64,000 nt of DNA from Limnohabitans sp. (GTDB lineage: Bacteria > Pseudomonadota > Gammaproteobacteria > Burkholderiales > Burkholderiaceae_C), in the NCBI RefSeq assembly GCF_023910625.1, contig NZ_JAAVVW010000003.1, positions 2,108,001 to 2,172,000 on the forward strand, given 5' to 3'. Shown one piece after another: positions 15,246 through 25,605 of the stretch. Position 1 is the first letter of the stretch. Each line of letters opens with the position of its first letter. The notes beneath the pieces are model-generated. The model was not told the origin of the DNA and searched no databases. It saw nothing but the letters and a program-made list of their open reading frames with translations. The position numbers were made by a program, and so were the translations under genes.

Positions 15246-18200
15246 ATGGTTGGTCCAAAGATGCCCACAAGGAGCGTGCTGCGCGAATATTGCGTTCTTT
15301 GACATGCCCATAGCCTTTGATGTTCTCTGGCACCTGGGCCACTTTGACCGCATGGGCATGGGTTTGCTCTGACAGTTGCGTCAAGTTGCGTTCGATGTGT
15401 GCCATGTATTCGCGGATCAGGGCGCGTTCGGTCTGCCGTTCTTCGGTTTTGCCAAAAAAATCGAGTTTGGTGCCGCGCAAACCCTTGAGTTTGGCCAAAA
15501 GTTTGAAGCCCGTGAGCATGACGGGGCCGAACTTTCTTTTGACCAATTCACCTTGGCTGTTGCGTTTGGACCAAAGCGGCGGGGCCAAGTGGTAGTGCAC
15601 CTTGAAGTCGCCCTCAAAACTGTTTTGAAGACGTTCCATGAAACCCGTTTGTGTGTGCAAACGGGCCACTTCGTATTCGTCTTTGTAGGCCATCAGGCGG
15701 TACAGTTGACGCGCCACCGTTTCGCTCAAGAGTGTTTTACCCAAAGGCGCTTCGGTGGTTTGCACACGGCCCACGATGCTTTGGTAAAGCTGGGCATAAG
15801 CCGCGTCTTGGTAATCGGTCAGTCGTGCCATGCGGTCAGCGATCAGGTCGTCCAAAGATTCACGTTTTTTGAACTGGATCACTTGCACGGGCTGCAGGGT
15901 TTGCATCAGTGCGTCGATTTGATGCGCTGCGTGACGGCCCCACTCGAAAGCGGCCAAGTTGTTTTTGACCTGCACATCATTGAGCTCAATGGCCCGCACC
16001 AAAGACTCGCGATGCAAGGGCACCCAGCCCATTTGCCAGGCGTAGCCCAGCAGCATCGGGTTCACATAAATGGTGTCGCCCATGAGTTGTTTGGCCAGGG
16101 CATCGGCATCAAAAGCGCCAACGCCCGACACACCAACTTGCGCCGTAATTTCGGCCACACATTGGTCAACCGGGTTTTGCCAATTGCCATTTTTCACAAA
16201 AGCAGCGGTGGGTGTGCTGTTGCTGTTCAGGGCCACATGGGTGCGACCTGCACGCATGCGCACCGTGGTTTCTTTGGAAGCACTGACGATGGGGTCGCAA
16301 CCAATGATCAGGTCGGCAGCAGCCATGCTGACGCGTGTGGTTCGGATCTCATCTTGGGTGTTGGCCACCAAGATGTGGCTCCAAGTGGCGCCGCCTTTTT
16401 GGGCCAGACCTGCCGAGTCTTGGGTGACGATGCCTTTGCCCTCTATGTGCGCGGCCATGCCGAGCAGCTGGCCAATGGTGATGACACCTGTGCCCCCCAC
16501 GCCCGCCACCACCATGCCCCACGGCTGGTCGATGAGGGGCAGTTTGGGCTCGGGCAATGCACCCAACGCGGCAGGGTCTGGGGCTGCACGGGTCGCGGTG
16601 GCTTTCTTTTTGAAGGTGCCGCCTTCCACCGTGACAAAGCTCGGGCAAAAGCCCTTGAGGCAACTGGTGTCCTTGTTGCAGGTGCTTTGGTTGATGGTGC
16701 GTTTGCGCCCCAAAGGCGTTTCAAGCGGTTCGACCGACAGGCAGTTGGACTGCACGCCACAGTCGCCGCACCCCTCACACACCTCTTCGTTGATCATCAC
16801 CCGAACAGCAGGGTCGACCAGGGTGCCGCGCTTGCGGCGGCGGCGTTTTTCAGTGGCGCAGGTTTGGTCATAAATGATGATGGTGGTGCCTTTGATCTCG
16901 CGCATTTCGCGCTGAATGCGGTCAAGTTCGTCGCGGTGGAACACGCGCACACCTTCGACCAAAGCCACGCCATCGTATTTATCGGGTTCGTCAGTGACCA
17001 CCACAATGCGTTGCGCACCTTCGGCTTTCATGCTCATGGCGATTTGCACCACGCTGTGGCCTTCGGCTCGTTCACCGACGGGCTGCCCCCCGGTCATGGC
17101 GACGGCGTCGTTGTACAAAATTTTGTAAGTGATGTTCACACCCGAAGCCACGCTCTGGCGCACCGCCAAAATACCACTGTGAAAGTAAGTGCCGTCGCCG
17201 ATGTTGGCAAAGATGTGTTGGTCGGTGCAGAAGGGTTGTTGGCCGCTCCATGGCACACCTTCGCCGCCCATCTGGGTGAAGCCATCGGTGCTGCGGTCCA
17301 TCCAGATGGTCATGAAGTGGCAGCCGATGCCCGCCATGGCGCGTGAGCCTTCGGGCACCTTGGTGGACGTGTTGTGTGGGCAGCCCGAACAAAACCAGGG
17401 CTGGCGTTCTGCTACCGCCCCAGGGGACCGGGTCTTCATCAGCGCGTCTTTGCCCTCCAGGATGGCCAAGTGTGCGTCGATGCGTGCGGTGGCGTCGGCG
17501 TCGATGCCTAGCTTTTTCAGGCGCTTGGCGATGGCGCGGGCGATGATGGCGGGCGTCAGGTCTGCGTTGGCACGCAGCAAGGTGCGCTCGGTCGGGTTGG
17601 GAATGGACCATTCGCCGCCCGAGGTGTCGCCATCGGCTTCGTCGAATTTGCCCACGATGGTGGGGCGCACATCGTCGCGCCAGTTGTACAGCTCTTCCTT
17701 GAGTTGGTATTCGATGACTTGGCGTTTTTCTTCCACCACCAAAATCTCGCGCAGACCGGTGGCAAATTCGCGGGTGGTGTGTGATTCGAGGGGCCAGACC
17801 ACGCCCACTTTGTGCACCCGGATGCCCAAGCGCTGACAGGTGGCGTCATCCAGTCCCAGATCGAGCAGGGCCTGGCGTGTGTCGTTGAAAGCTTTGCCAC
17901 TGGCAATCAGGCCGAACCGATCGTTGGGGCCTTGAATGACGTTGTGGTTGAGTTTGTTGGCGCGGATGTAGGCCAGGGCGGCGTACCATTTGTAATCAAA
18001 CAGTCGCGCTTCTTGCTCCAGTGCGGTGTCGGGCCAGCGGATGTGCACGCCGCCAGGCGGCATCACGAATTCGGGCAGCACGATCTGCACACGCTCGGGG
18101 TCGATGTGGGCGGTGGCACTGGACTCGACGATTTCCTGAATTGTTTTCATGCCCGACCAAATGCCGGCAAAGCGGCTCAGCGCAATGGCGTGCAGACCTT

Positions 18201-18780
18201 GGTCGAGGATGTCTTGCACACTGGCCGGGAAAAACACGGGCAGGCCGCAGGCCTTGAAGATGTGGTCGCTCTGGTGGGCGGCGGTGGAGCTTTTCGCCAC
18301 ATGGTCATCGCCCGCCACGGCCAGCACGCCGCCCCAAGGCGTGGTGCCGGCCATGTTGGCGTGTTTGAACACGTCTGAGCAGCGGTCCACGCCGGGGCCT
18401 TTGCCGTACCAGATGCCGAACACGCCGTCGAACTTGTGGGTGCCCGGGGGCGCAAAACCCAGTTGTTGTGTGCCCCACAAGGCGGTGGCAGCCAGCTCTT
18501 CGTTCACGCCAGGCTGGAACACGATGTGCTGGGCCTTCAGGTGGTCTTTGGCTTTCCACAGTGACTGGTCGTAGCTGCCCAAGGGCGAGCCCCGGTAACC
18601 GCTGATGAAGCCCGCCGTGTTTTTGCCTTGCAGCGCGTCGCGTTGGCGCTGCAGCATGGGCAGCTTGACCAGGGCCTGCACGCCACTCATGAAAGCGCGG
18701 CCGACATCGAGGCTGTATTTGTCGTCCAGCGTCACCGTCTCAAGGGCCTGGCGAATCGAATCGGGCAAGGGGGCGTTCAT
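15244..18780 (-). CDS. indolepyruvate ferredoxin oxidoreductase, fused alpha/beta type
   Basis: A 1178-residue thiamin-diphosphate iron-sulfur enzyme predicted to oxidatively decarboxylate aryl- or branched-chain 2-oxo acids to acyl-CoA. The N-terminal pyrimidine-binding part (GFISGYRGSPLGSYD) is followed by the thiamin-binding part with CSGCPHNTSTKVPEGS and GDGTYFHSG. Then comes a 4Fe-4S segment with CEGCGDCG and CNKDTSCLKGFCP, and a C-terminal gamma-type domain (GVGGTGVITIGQLLGMAA). Start ATG 18780 follows CAGGAC. Divergent from an Lrp-family regulator, which probably senses amino acids and controls it (inference). Confidence 0.92.
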   Translation of the reverse strand: MNAPLPDSIRQALETVTLDDKYSLDVGRAFMSGVQALVKLPMLQRQRDALQGKNTAGFISGYRGSPLGSYDQSLWKAKDHLKAQHIVFQPGVNEELAATALWGTQQLGFAPPGTHKFDGVFGIWYGKGPGVDRCSDVFKHANMAGTTPWGGVLAVAGDDHVAKSSTAAHQSDHIFKACGLPVFFPASVQDILDQGLHAIALSRFAGIWSGMKTIQEIVESSATAHIDPERVQIVLPEFVMPPGGVHIRWPDTALEQEARLFDYKWYAALAYIRANKLNHNVIQGPNDRFGLIASGKAFNDTRQALLDLGLDDATCQRLGIRVHKVGVVWPLESHTTREFATGLREILVVEEKRQVIEYQLKEELYNWRDDVRPTIVGKFDEADGDTSGGEWSIPNPTERTLLRANADLTPAIIARAIAKRLKKLGIDADATARIDAHLAILEGKDALMKTRSPGAVAERQPWFCSGCPHNTSTKVPEGSRAMAGIGCHFMTIWMDRSTDGFTQMGGEGVPWSGQQPFCTDQHIFANIGDGTYFHSGILAVRQSVASGVNITYKILYNDAVAMTGGQPVGERAEGHSVVQIAMSMKAEGAQRIVVVTDEPDKYDGVALVEGVRVFHRDELDRIQREMREIKGTTIIIYDQTCATEKRRRRKRGTLVDPAVRVMINEEVCEGCGDCGVQSNCLSVEPLETPLGRKRTINQSTCNKDTSCLKGFCPSFVTVEGGTFKKKATATRAAPDPAALGALPEPKLPLIDQPWGMVVAGVGGTGVITIGQLLGMAAHIEGKGIVTQDSAGLAQKGGATWSHILVANTQDEIRTTRVSMAAADLIIGCDPIVSASKETTVRMRAGRTHVALNSNSTPTAAFVKNGNWQNPVDQCVAEITAQVGVSGVGAFDADALAKQLMGDTIYVNPMLLGYAWQMGWVPLHRESLVRAIELNDVQVKNNLAAFEWGRHAAHQIDALMQTLQPVQVIQFKKRESLDDLIADRMARLTDYQDAAYAQLYQSIVGRVQTTEAPLGKTLLSETVARQLYRLMAYKDEYEVARLHTQTGFMERLQNSFEGDFKVHYHLAPPLWSKRNSQGELVKRKFGPVMLTGFKLLAKLKGLRGTKLDFFGKTEERQTERALIREYMAHIERNLTQLSEQTHAHAVKVAQVPENIKGYGHVKERNIRAARSLWASLDQP

Positions 18781-18899
18781 GTTCTGTCCTGCATCTGAAT
18801 GTGAAATCACAGTGTAGGCCGATGCCCTGGACAAGTGCTTGCTTTAGGGGGCAGGATTTGCCCTATGATTTGAAAGAACCTTGCTCAAAAGGAGATATT

Positions 18900-19373
18900 T
18901 TGGAAACACTGGATAAATTTGACTGGGCGATATTGAACGAACTGCAATGTGATGGCCGATTGACCAATGCCGAGTTGGCGCAGCGCGTGGGTTTGTCTGC
19001 CGCGCCGTGTTGGCGGCGGGTGAGGGCGCTGGAGGAGTCGGGCGTCATCAAGGGCTACCGTGCCGAGATTGACCGCCAGAAAGTGGGGCTGGATGTGTTT
19101 GCCTTTGTGCGCTTGGATGCCGAGCGCAACCGGGGAGATGTGACGCGCCAATTGGAAGAAGCGATTCGCAATATCCCGGAGGTCATTTCTTGCCATTACA
19201 TCAGTGGTGCCGGCACCTTTGAGCTGCAAGTCGTCAGCAAGGACCTGAACACCTTCAGCCAGTTTGCGCGGGATGTCTTGCTCAACCTGCCCAACGTGAA
19301 AGATCTGCACACCAGTTTTTCGTTGGGCGAGGTCAAGGCCTCGGGGGCCTTGCCTTTGCGTGTGAGCAGATGA
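18900..19373 (+). CDS. Lrp/AsnC family transcriptional regulator
   Basis: A 157-residue regulator: N-terminal winged helix-turn-helix (LDKFDWAILNELQCDGRLTN, RVGLSAAPCWRRVRALEESG) and a C-terminal RAM ligand-binding domain (VISCHYISGAGTFELQV). The start is most likely TTG 18900, placed 6 bases after an excellent AAGGAGA. The open frame extends further upstream without family character. Divergent from the indolepyruvate oxidoreductase gene and convergent with glutamate dehydrogenase, so a role in amino-acid catabolism is likely. Confidence 0.93.
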   Translation: METLDKFDWAILNELQCDGRLTNAELAQRVGLSAAPCWRRVRALEESGVIKGYRAEIDRQKVGLDVFAFVRLDAERNRGDVTRQLEEAIRNIPEVISCHYISGAGTFELQVVSKDLNTFSQFARDVLLNLPNVKDLHTSFSLGEVKASGALPLRVSR

Positions 19374-19376
19374 CGA

Positions 19377-20687
19377 TCAGGGGTACAGGCCGCGCAATTC
19401 GCGCGCCTGCAAAATCCTCGTGCAAGACACGATGAAGGTGGCCGTGCGCAGGCTGACCCGGTGCTCGTCCGCGACCTGCCAGATAGCCGCAAATGCCTCG
19501 CGCATGATGCGCACCAGGCGGGTGTTGATGTCGTCTTCGCTCCAGAAGAAGCTTGAGAAATCCTGCACCCATTCGAAGTAACTCACCGTCACACCGCCAG
19601 CGTTGGCGATCACATCAGGCACGACCAGAATGCCCCGCTCGTGCAAGATGTCGTCTGCTTCGGGTGTGGTGGGACCGTTGGCCCCTTCAATGACCATGCG
19701 GGCCTTGATCTGCCCGGCGTTGGAGGCGGTGATTTGTTGCTCCAGCGCAGCCGGGATCAGGATGTCGCAATCCACGCCCCAGAACTGCGCGTCGGGCAGG
19801 GTTTCAGCCATCGCAAAGCCCTTGACGCTGCCGTGTTCGCTGACATGTTTGAGCAGGGCCGGCACATCCAGGCCCGAGGCCCTGTAGAGCGTTCCGCCAT
19901 GGTCCTGCACCGCCACGACGGTGGCACCGGCCTGGGCAAACAGTTTGGCGGCGATGCCGCCCACATTGCCAAAGCCTTGCACGGCAATTTTGGCTTTTGT
20001 GATGTCCAGGCCAATGTGCTGAGCGGCTTCTTGGCCCACGGTGTAAACGCCGCGTCCGGTGGCCTCGCGTCGGCCCAATGAGCCGCCCAGAGCAAGGGGT
20101 TTGCCTGTGACCACGCCCGAGGCGGTGGCGCCTTCGTTCATGGAATAGGTGTCCATCATCCAGGCCATGATTTGCTCGTTGGTGTTCACGTCCGGGGCGG
20201 GGATGTCTTTGGTCGGGCCGATGATGATGCCGATCTCGCTGGTGTAGCGGCGGGTCAGGCGTTCCAGCTCGCCCCGAGACAGGGTTTTGGGGTTGACCCG
20301 TATGCCGCCCTTGGCCCCGCCAAAAGGCAGGTTGACGGCCGCGTTTTTCACCGACATCCAGGCCGACAGCGCCATGACTTCAGACAGCGTCACATCCTGG
20401 TGAAAGCGCACGCCGCCTTTGCCGGGTCCACGGCTGGTGTTGTGTTGCACGCGGTAGCCTTCAAAGTGGGCCATGGTGCCGTTGTCCAGTTCAATCGGCA
20501 CGTCCACGATCAGGGCGCGCTTGGGGCGCTTGAGGGTTTCGACCCAGCGCGACAAGCTGCCCAGATAGGGCGTGACCCGGTCGACTTGCTGCAGATAGAT
20601 GCCCCAGGGGCCGGGGTGTTCGGGGTTCAGGTAAGAGGGCAGAGCGTGCTGGCTTGTGGCCTTGGCGCTTGCGGCGGAGTTGGACAT
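19377..20687 (-). CDS. gdhA: Glu/Leu/Phe/Val dehydrogenase (glutamate dehydrogenase)
   Basis: A 436-residue oxidative deaminase interconverting glutamate and 2-oxoglutarate plus ammonia. Visible are [26 protein letters not shown], the catalytic-lysine region [26 protein letters not shown] and the Rossmann motif VQGFGNVGG. Start ATG 20687 follows AAAGGC. Coenzyme preference cannot be read safely. It ends 3 bases from the stop of the Lrp gene on the other strand. Confidence 0.95.
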   Translation of the reverse strand: MSNSAASAKATSQHALPSYLNPEHPGPWGIYLQQVDRVTPYLGSLSRWVETLKRPKRALIVDVPIELDNGTMAHFEGYRVQHNTSRGPGKGGVRFHQDVTLSEVMALSAWMSVKNAAVNLPFGGAKGGIRVNPKTLSRGELERLTRRYTSEIGIIIGPTKDIPAPDVNTNEQIMAWMMDTYSMNEGATASGVVTGKPLALGGSLGRREATGRGVYTVGQEAAQHIGLDITKAKIAVQGFGNVGGIAAKLFAQAGATVVAVQDHGGTLYRASGLDVPALLKHVSEHGSVKGFAMAETLPDAQFWGVDCDILIPAALEQQITASNAGQIKARMVIEGANGPTTPEADDILHERGILVVPDVIANAGGVTVSYFEWVQDFSSFFWSEDDINTRLVRIMREAFAAIWQVADEHRVSLRTATFIVSCTRILQARELRGLYP

Positions 20688-20777
20688 GTGTGCTTGCCTT
20701 TCTTGTCGCTGACGACTTGTCAGTGCGCTGGATCTTAGGTTCAAGCAGGGCTGCCGTCCAAGGCTGCTTTACTCTTA

Positions 20778-20800
20778 CCTTATGCGCGTAACGCATAAGG
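20778..20800. promoter_or_regulatory. perfect palindrome, operator candidate between gdhA and mnmG
   Basis: Arms CCTTATGCG and CGCATAAGG (9 bases each) around a 5-base centre CGTAA. It lies in the 268-base divergent gap, 91 bases upstream of the gdhA start. No T-run follows, so an operator is more likely than a terminator. Confidence 0.45.
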
Positions 20801-20955
20801 CTGCCGGTCTGGCCGTGGTGGTTTTTGCGGGTGTCCGCGGTGGATGCCACGGACAACGCCCCGCCTGTAAAATCATCAAATTCAGCCGACCCCGTGGCAG
20901 GGCGGCTCCGTGGCGCAGGCGGCGCCCATTTTTGGCCTTCAAAGGGCAGACTTTC

Positions 20956-22926
20956 ATGCTTTACCCTCAAGAATTCGACGTGATCGTGGTCGGTGGCGGC
21001 CATGCCGGAACCGAAGCGGCGCTGGCCTCGGCCCGCATGGGCTGCAAAACGCTTTTGCTCAGCCACAACATCGAGACGCTGGGGCAGATGAGCTGTAACC
21101 CCAGCATCGGCGGCATTGGCAAGGGCCATTTGGTCAAAGAGGTCGATGCCTTGGGTGGTGCCATGGCCTTGGCCACCGACGAAGGCGGCATCCAGTTCCG
21201 CATCCTCAACAGCTCCAAAGGTCCGGCCGTGCGCGCGACCCGCGCCCAGGCCGACCGTTTTTTGTACAAAGCCGCCATCCGACGAATGCTGGAGAACCAG
21301 CCCAACCTGTGGCTGTTTCAGCAAGCGGTGGACGACCTGATGGTGGAGGGGGACCGCGTGGTGGGCGCTGTCACGCAGGTGGGCATCCGCTTTCGCTCGC
21401 GCACGGTGGTGTTGACTGCTGGCACGTTTTTGGACGGCAAGATCCATGTGGGCTTGCAAAACTACGCGGCGGGTCGTGCGGGCGATCCCCCGGCTGTCAG
21501 CCTGTCGGCGCGCCTGAAGGAGCTGAGGCTGCCGCAAGGGCGTCTGAAGACCGGCACGCCGCCGCGCCTGGATGGCCGCACCATCGATTTTTCAAAGTGC
21601 TCCGAGCAACCGGGCGATGGTGTGCCTGGCGGCATGAACCCCGAGGGCGGGGTGCCGGTGTTCAGCTTCATGGGCCAAGCCAGCATGCACCCCCAGCAGG
21701 TGCCGTGCTGGATCACCCACACCAACGAACGCACGCACGACATCATCCGCTCGGGCTTTGACCGCAGCCCCATGTTCACCGGCAAGATCGAGGGCGTGGG
21801 CCCGCGCTATTGCCCGAGCGTGGAAGACAAGATCAACCGCTTTGCTGACAAAGACAGCCACCAGATTTTTCTGGAGCCTGAAGGCCTGACCACCCACGAG
21901 TACTACCCCAACGGCATCTCGACCAGCTTGCCGTTCGACATCCAGTACGAGCTGGTGCGCTCGATGAAGGGGCTGGAGAACTGCCACATCCTGCGGCCCG
22001 GTTACGCCATCGAATACGACTACTTTGATCCCCGCGCCCTGAAGAACAGCTTCGAGACGCGGCAGATCAATGGCCTGTTCTTTGCGGGGCAGATCAACGG
22101 CACAACCGGTTATGAAGAAGCGGCTGCCCAGGGCTTGTTTGCCGGCATCAACGCCGCGCTGCAATGCCGGGGCGAAGCCGCCTGGTTACCTGCCCGCGAC
22201 CAAGCTTATTTGGGTGTGTTGGTCGATGACCTGGTCACGCAAGGCGTGACCGAGCCTTACCGCATGTTCACCAGCCGGGCCGAGTTCCGCTTGCAGCTGC
22301 GCGAAGACAATGCCGACGCGCGCTTGACCGAAGTGGGACGACAAATGGGCTTGGTGGACGACGCCCGTTGGGACGCTTTCAGCCGCAAGCTCGATGCTGT
22401 TTCACGTGAAACAGAGCGACTGAAAGCCACCTGGGTGAATCCGCGCAACTTGCCTGCGGCCGAGTCTGAGCGGGTATTGGGCAAAGCCATTGAGCATGAG
22501 CACAACCTGTTTGACCTGTTGCGAAGACCCAATGTGACCTATCCAGTCCTCATGACTTTGGATGGTGGCCGCATGGCCAGCGCCGATGTTTCACGTGAAA
22601 CGCTGGGCGACTTGAGTGCCCCAGTGATCGAGCAGGTGGAAATTGCGGCCAAGTATTCCGGCTACATCGACCGCCAAAAGGGCGAGGTGGAGCGGGCTGC
22701 TTTTTACGAACACCTGCGCCTGCCCGAAAGCCTGGACTACCTGCAGGTCTCGGCCTTGTCGATCGAGGCGCGCCAGAAGCTGGCGAAACACCGCCCTGAA
22801 ACTCTGGGACAAGCTTCGCGCATCTCGGGTATCACACCGGCCAGCGTGTCACTGCTCTTGATTCACCTGAAGAAGGGCGGGTTCAAAGGCTTCATGCAAA
22901 CCGCAGAGGAAGGCGTGCAGGCATGA
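20956..22926 (+). CDS. mnmG: tRNA uridine-5-carboxymethylaminomethyl modification enzyme MnmG
   Basis: FAD-dependent partner of MnmE that installs the cmnm5 group at the wobble uridine U34 of certain tRNAs. It has 656 residues: FAD motif [16 protein letters not shown] near the start, [19 protein letters not shown], the family signature GTPPRLDG, and [19 protein letters not shown]. Start ATG 20956 is preceded by only a weak Shine-Dalgarno. The stop overlaps rsmG (ATGA). Two parS-like sites are embedded in the coding sequence, both encoding VSRET. Confidence 0.97.
   Translation: MLYPQEFDVIVVGGGHAGTEAALASARMGCKTLLLSHNIETLGQMSCNPSIGGIGKGHLVKEVDALGGAMALATDEGGIQFRILNSSKGPAVRATRAQADRFLYKAAIRRMLENQPNLWLFQQAVDDLMVEGDRVVGAVTQVGIRFRSRTVVLTAGTFLDGKIHVGLQNYAAGRAGDPPAVSLSARLKELRLPQGRLKTGTPPRLDGRTIDFSKCSEQPGDGVPGGMNPEGGVPVFSFMGQASMHPQQVPCWITHTNERTHDIIRSGFDRSPMFTGKIEGVGPRYCPSVEDKINRFADKDSHQIFLEPEGLTTHEYYPNGISTSLPFDIQYELVRSMKGLENCHILRPGYAIEYDYFDPRALKNSFETRQINGLFFAGQINGTTGYEEAAAQGLFAGINAALQCRGEAAWLPARDQAYLGVLVDDLVTQGVTEPYRMFTSRAEFRLQLREDNADARLTEVGRQMGLVDDARWDAFSRKLDAVSRETERLKATWVNPRNLPAAESERVLGKAIEHEHNLFDLLRRPNVTYPVLMTLDGGRMASADVSRETLGDLSAPVIEQVEIAAKYSGYIDRQKGEVERAAFYEHLRLPESLDYLQVSALSIEARQKLAKHRPETLGQASRISGITPASVSLLLIHLKKGGFKGFMQTAEEGVQA
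22398..22413. other. parS site 1 (perfect)
   Basis: TGTTTCACGTGAAACA, the exact 16-base chromosomal parS palindrome bound by ParB, inside mnmG, about 1.9 kb upstream of parA. Confidence 0.93.
22587..22602. other. parS site 2 (one mismatch)
   Basis: TGTTTCACGTGAAACG, inside mnmG, differing from the consensus only in the last base. Confidence 0.87.
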
Positions 22927-23570
22927 GTGTGAATTTGGAGGCGGGCCTGCGTTCCGGCGTGCAGGCTTTGGGCTTGAGCTTGTCTGACGAACAAATCCAG
23001 CGCCTGCTGGCCTATGCGGCGCTGATTCAGAAATGGAACAAGGTCTACAACCTGACCGCTTTGCGCGACCCGGCCGACATGCTGACGCACCACCTGTTGG
23101 ACAGCCTCACGGCCATTGCGCCTTTGTCCCGGCACATCCAAGGTCAGCCGATCCATGTTTTGGATGTGGGTTCAGGCGGTGGTTTGCCCGGCGTGGTGCT
23201 GGCCATTTGCATGCCCGAGCTGAATGTGACCTGCGTGGACACCGTGGCCAAGAAAGCCGCCTTTGTGCAGCAAGTGGCCGTGAGCCTGAAGCTGCCCAAC
23301 TTGCGCGGCTTGCATGCACGGGTCGAATCCCTGACCGATCCTTATCAGATCATTTGCTCCAGGGCCTTTGCGTCCTTGCCTGACTTCGTGACCTGGTCGC
23401 GCTCGGCCTTGGCCGAAGGCGGCGTGTGGATGGCCATGAAGGGCAAACACCCGCAGGGCGAAATCGACGCCTTGCCTGACGATGTGAAAGTGTTTCACGT
23501 GGAACCTTTGACGGTCCCGGGGCTGGATGTGGAGCGTTGCATGGTGTGGATGCGGCCCAAGATGGTGTGA
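22923..23570 (+). CDS. rsmG: 16S rRNA (guanine527-N7)-methyltransferase RsmG
   Basis: A 215-residue S-adenosylmethionine methyltransferase acting on G527 of 16S rRNA. It shows [13 protein letters not shown], the cofactor loop [16 protein letters not shown] and the later [13 protein letters not shown]. The ATG at 22923 overlaps the mnmG stop by four bases. A parS-like site lies near its 3' end. Confidence 0.96.
   Translation: MSVNLEAGLRSGVQALGLSLSDEQIQRLLAYAALIQKWNKVYNLTALRDPADMLTHHLLDSLTAIAPLSRHIQGQPIHVLDVGSGGGLPGVVLAICMPELNVTCVDTVAKKAAFVQQVAVSLKLPNLRGLHARVESLTDPYQIICSRAFASLPDFVTWSRSALAEGGVWMAMKGKHPQGEIDALPDDVKVFHVEPLTVPGLDVERCMVWMRPKMV
23491..23506. other. parS-like site 3 (two mismatches)
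   Basis: TGTTTCACGTGGAACC near the 3' end of rsmG. The central TTCACGTG core is kept. Confidence 0.65.
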
Positions 23571-23579
23571 AAGAGGGTG

Positions 23580-23595
23580 CGCTTCACGTGAAACA
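23580..23595. other. parS-like site 4 (two mismatches)
   Basis: CGCTTCACGTGAAACA, intergenic, just after rsmG. The right half is perfect; two mismatches lie in the left three bases. Confidence 0.7.
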
Positions 23596-23662
23596 CCCCG
23601 TTGTGCGTGGATCGTTCTGAGCGCATCACTTACACTCGCCACATTCCCCTGAAAGTGCATCC

Positions 23663-24277
23663 ATGTTTGGTATCTCCGATTACGGCGCATTTGTTGCGGC
23701 CATTGTGGTGTTTCTGGCCATTCCCGGCCCTGGCAATCTGGCCCTCATCACCTCCACCAGCAAGGGCGGCGTGGCCGGGGGACTCATGGCCACGTTGGGG
23801 GTCATCGCAGGGGACCAGGTGTTGATGTGGATGGCTGTGGCCGGGGTGGCCACGGTGCTGGCGACTTACCCGGCGGCATTTGTGGCTGTGCAGTGGGTGG
23901 GTGCTTTGTATTTGGCTTGGTTGGGTTGGATGATGTTGATGGCCAAGCCGGGCGACGCCCCCGTGTTGAACATTCGCCCGCGCCAGTATTTTCAGCAAGC
24001 CTTGGCCATCACCTTGCTCAACCCCAAGGCGATTGTTTTTTACATGGCGTTCTTCCCCTTGTTCGTGGACCCACAAACCCATCGGGGATGGATCAGCTTT
24101 GCCGTGATGGCCGCAACCATTGCTGTTCTGACATTTCTGTATGGTTTGGGCATGACCTTGCTGACATTCCACCTGGCCTCGCGCATGCGTGCAAACCCCC
24201 GCATTGGACGCTGGCTGGAAAAGCTGGCGGGCATTTTTCTCATTGGTTTTGGCCTCAAGTTGGCCATTTCCAAATAA
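23663..24277 (+). CDS. LysE/RhtB family amino-acid exporter
   Basis: A 204-residue inner-membrane exporter with about six transmembrane helices and the family signature near the N-terminus (FLAIPGPGNLALITSTSKGG). The substrate is unknown; relatives export lysine, threonine or homoserine. It lies between rsmG and parA, an unexpected insertion in a replication and segregation neighbourhood. Confidence 0.88.
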   Translation: MFGISDYGAFVAAIVVFLAIPGPGNLALITSTSKGGVAGGLMATLGVIAGDQVLMWMAVAGVATVLATYPAAFVAVQWVGALYLAWLGWMMLMAKPGDAPVLNIRPRQYFQQALAITLLNPKAIVFYMAFFPLFVDPQTHRGWISFAVMAATIAVLTFLYGLGMTLLTFHLASRMRANPRIGRWLEKLAGIFLIGFGLKLAISK

Positions 24278-24295
24278 ATTGGACGACTCACCACC

Positions 24296-25066
24296 ATGGC
24301 CAAAATCATCTGCATTGCCAACCAAAAAGGCGGTGTCGGCAAAACCACCACCACGGTCAATCTCGCTGCAGGCCTGGCCAAAGTCGGGCAGCGGGTGCTG
24401 TTGGTGGACTTGGACCCTCAGGGCAATGCGACCATGGGTTCGGGCATCGACAAACGAGAGGTCGAACTCAGCGTTTATGACGTCTTGCTCGAGTCGGCCA
24501 CAGTCAAAGAGGCGGTGGTCAAGGCCGACAAATGCGGCTACGACATGCTCAGCGCCAACCGTGAATTGGCGGGGGCGGAAGTGGAGCTGGTGCAGCTGGA
24601 GCACCGCGACCAGCGCCTGAGAAATGCCTTGGCCGCAGCAGATGCCGATTACGATTTCGTGTTGATCGACTGCCCACCGTCGCTGTCCATGCTCACGCTC
24701 AACGGCCTGTGCTCGGCCCATGGCGTGATCGTGCCGATGCAGTGCGAGTACTTCGCGCTGGAGGGGTTGACCGATCTGGTCAACACCATCAAGCAGGTGC
24801 ATGCCAACCTGAACAAGGACCTGAAAATCATCGGCTTGCTGCGCGTCATGTTTGACCCGCGCATCACCCTGCAGGTGCAGGTCAGCGATCAGCTCAAGGC
24901 GCACTTTGGCAACAAGGTGTTTGACACGGTGATTCCGCGCAATGTCCGCCTGGCCGAAGCCCCCAGCTATGGTTTGCCCGGTGTGGTGTTTGACCCGTCG
25001 GCCAAGGGCAGTCAGGCTTATGTCGATTTCGCCCGTGAGTTGGTGCAGCGCGCACCATCGCTCTGA
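24296..25066 (+). CDS. parA: chromosome-partitioning ATPase ParA
   Basis: A 256-residue Walker-type ATPase: deviant Walker A KGGVGKTTTTVNLAAGLA at residues 11-28, switch DLDPQGNATMGSGID, and LIDCPPSLSMLTLNG. It moves ParB-parS complexes along the nucleoid. It follows the exporter by 18 bases and directly abuts the hydrolase gene (TGA then ATG). Four parS-like sites lie within 2 kb upstream, supporting chromosomal rather than plasmid function. Confidence 0.96.
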   Translation: MAKIICIANQKGGVGKTTTTVNLAAGLAKVGQRVLLVDLDPQGNATMGSGIDKREVELSVYDVLLESATVKEAVVKADKCGYDMLSANRELAGAEVELVQLEHRDQRLRNALAAADADYDFVLIDCPPSLSMLTLNGLCSAHGVIVPMQCEYFALEGLTDLVNTIKQVHANLNKDLKIIGLLRVMFDPRITLQVQVSDQLKAHFGNKVFDTVIPRNVRLAEAPSYGLPGVVFDPSAKGSQAYVDFARELVQRAPSL

Positions 25067-25603
25067 ATGCCCGCCACAGTCTTGATTTTGCCGGGCTGGC
25101 AGGGCAGCGGTCCGGACCATTGGCAAATGCGCTGGGCGCGTTTGCATGCGTACACCGTGGTCGAACAAAACGATTGGCTCAACCCTCTGCGTGGTGACTG
25201 GATGGCCCGCTTGGACGAAGCCGTCATCGATGCGCCTGGCCCTGTGGTGCTGGCGGCGCACAGTTTGGGCTGTATTTTGGTGGCGGCTTGGGCTGCGGTG
25301 TCGCGGCACACCGACCGCGTGCAAGGGGCTTTGTTGGTGGCACCCGGTGACACCGAAGTACCGCACATGCGGGATCGACTGCCCGGTTGGTCGCCAGTGG
25401 TGCGCCAGCGCATGCCTTTCCAAAGTGTTTTGGTGGGCAGCCTGGACGACCCGTATTGTTCGTCAGAACGCGCCCAAGGTATGGCCCAAGACTGGGGTGC
25501 CCAGTGGTTAAACCTGGGTCAAGCGGGGCACATCAACGCCGAATCTTCTTTGGGCGATTGGTCGCAAGGCCATGCCCTTTTGCAAACACTCTTGAAGGAA
25601 TGA
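25067..25603 (+). CDS. RBBP9/YdeN-family alpha/beta hydrolase
   Basis: A 178-residue small serine hydrolase: LILPGWQGSGPDHWQMRW at the N-terminus, nucleophile Ser in AHSLGC (near residue 66), acid in GSLDDPYCS and His in GQAGHINAES. Substrate unknown. It sits between parA and parB without a gap on the left and overlaps an upstream ATG of parB on the right, so it is part of the same transcript. Confidence 0.87.
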   Translation: MPATVLILPGWQGSGPDHWQMRWARLHAYTVVEQNDWLNPLRGDWMARLDEAVIDAPGPVVLAAHSLGCILVAAWAAVSRHTDRVQGALLVAPGDTEVPHMRDRLPGWSPVVRQRMPFQSVLVGSLDDPYCSSERAQGMAQDWGAQWLNLGQAGHINAESSLGDWSQGHALLQTLLKE

Positions 25604-25605
25604 CC

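Noticed and set aside
15376-17346. Long open frame on the plus strand opposite the indolepyruvate oxidoreductase gene
   Set aside because: High-GC codon shadow of a clear enzyme gene; the His/Val/Gly-rich translation has no motif or ribosome-binding site.
23630-25423. Open frame of 597 codons opposite the LysE exporter and parA
   Set aside because: Antisense shadow; both plus-strand genes carry complete family motifs.
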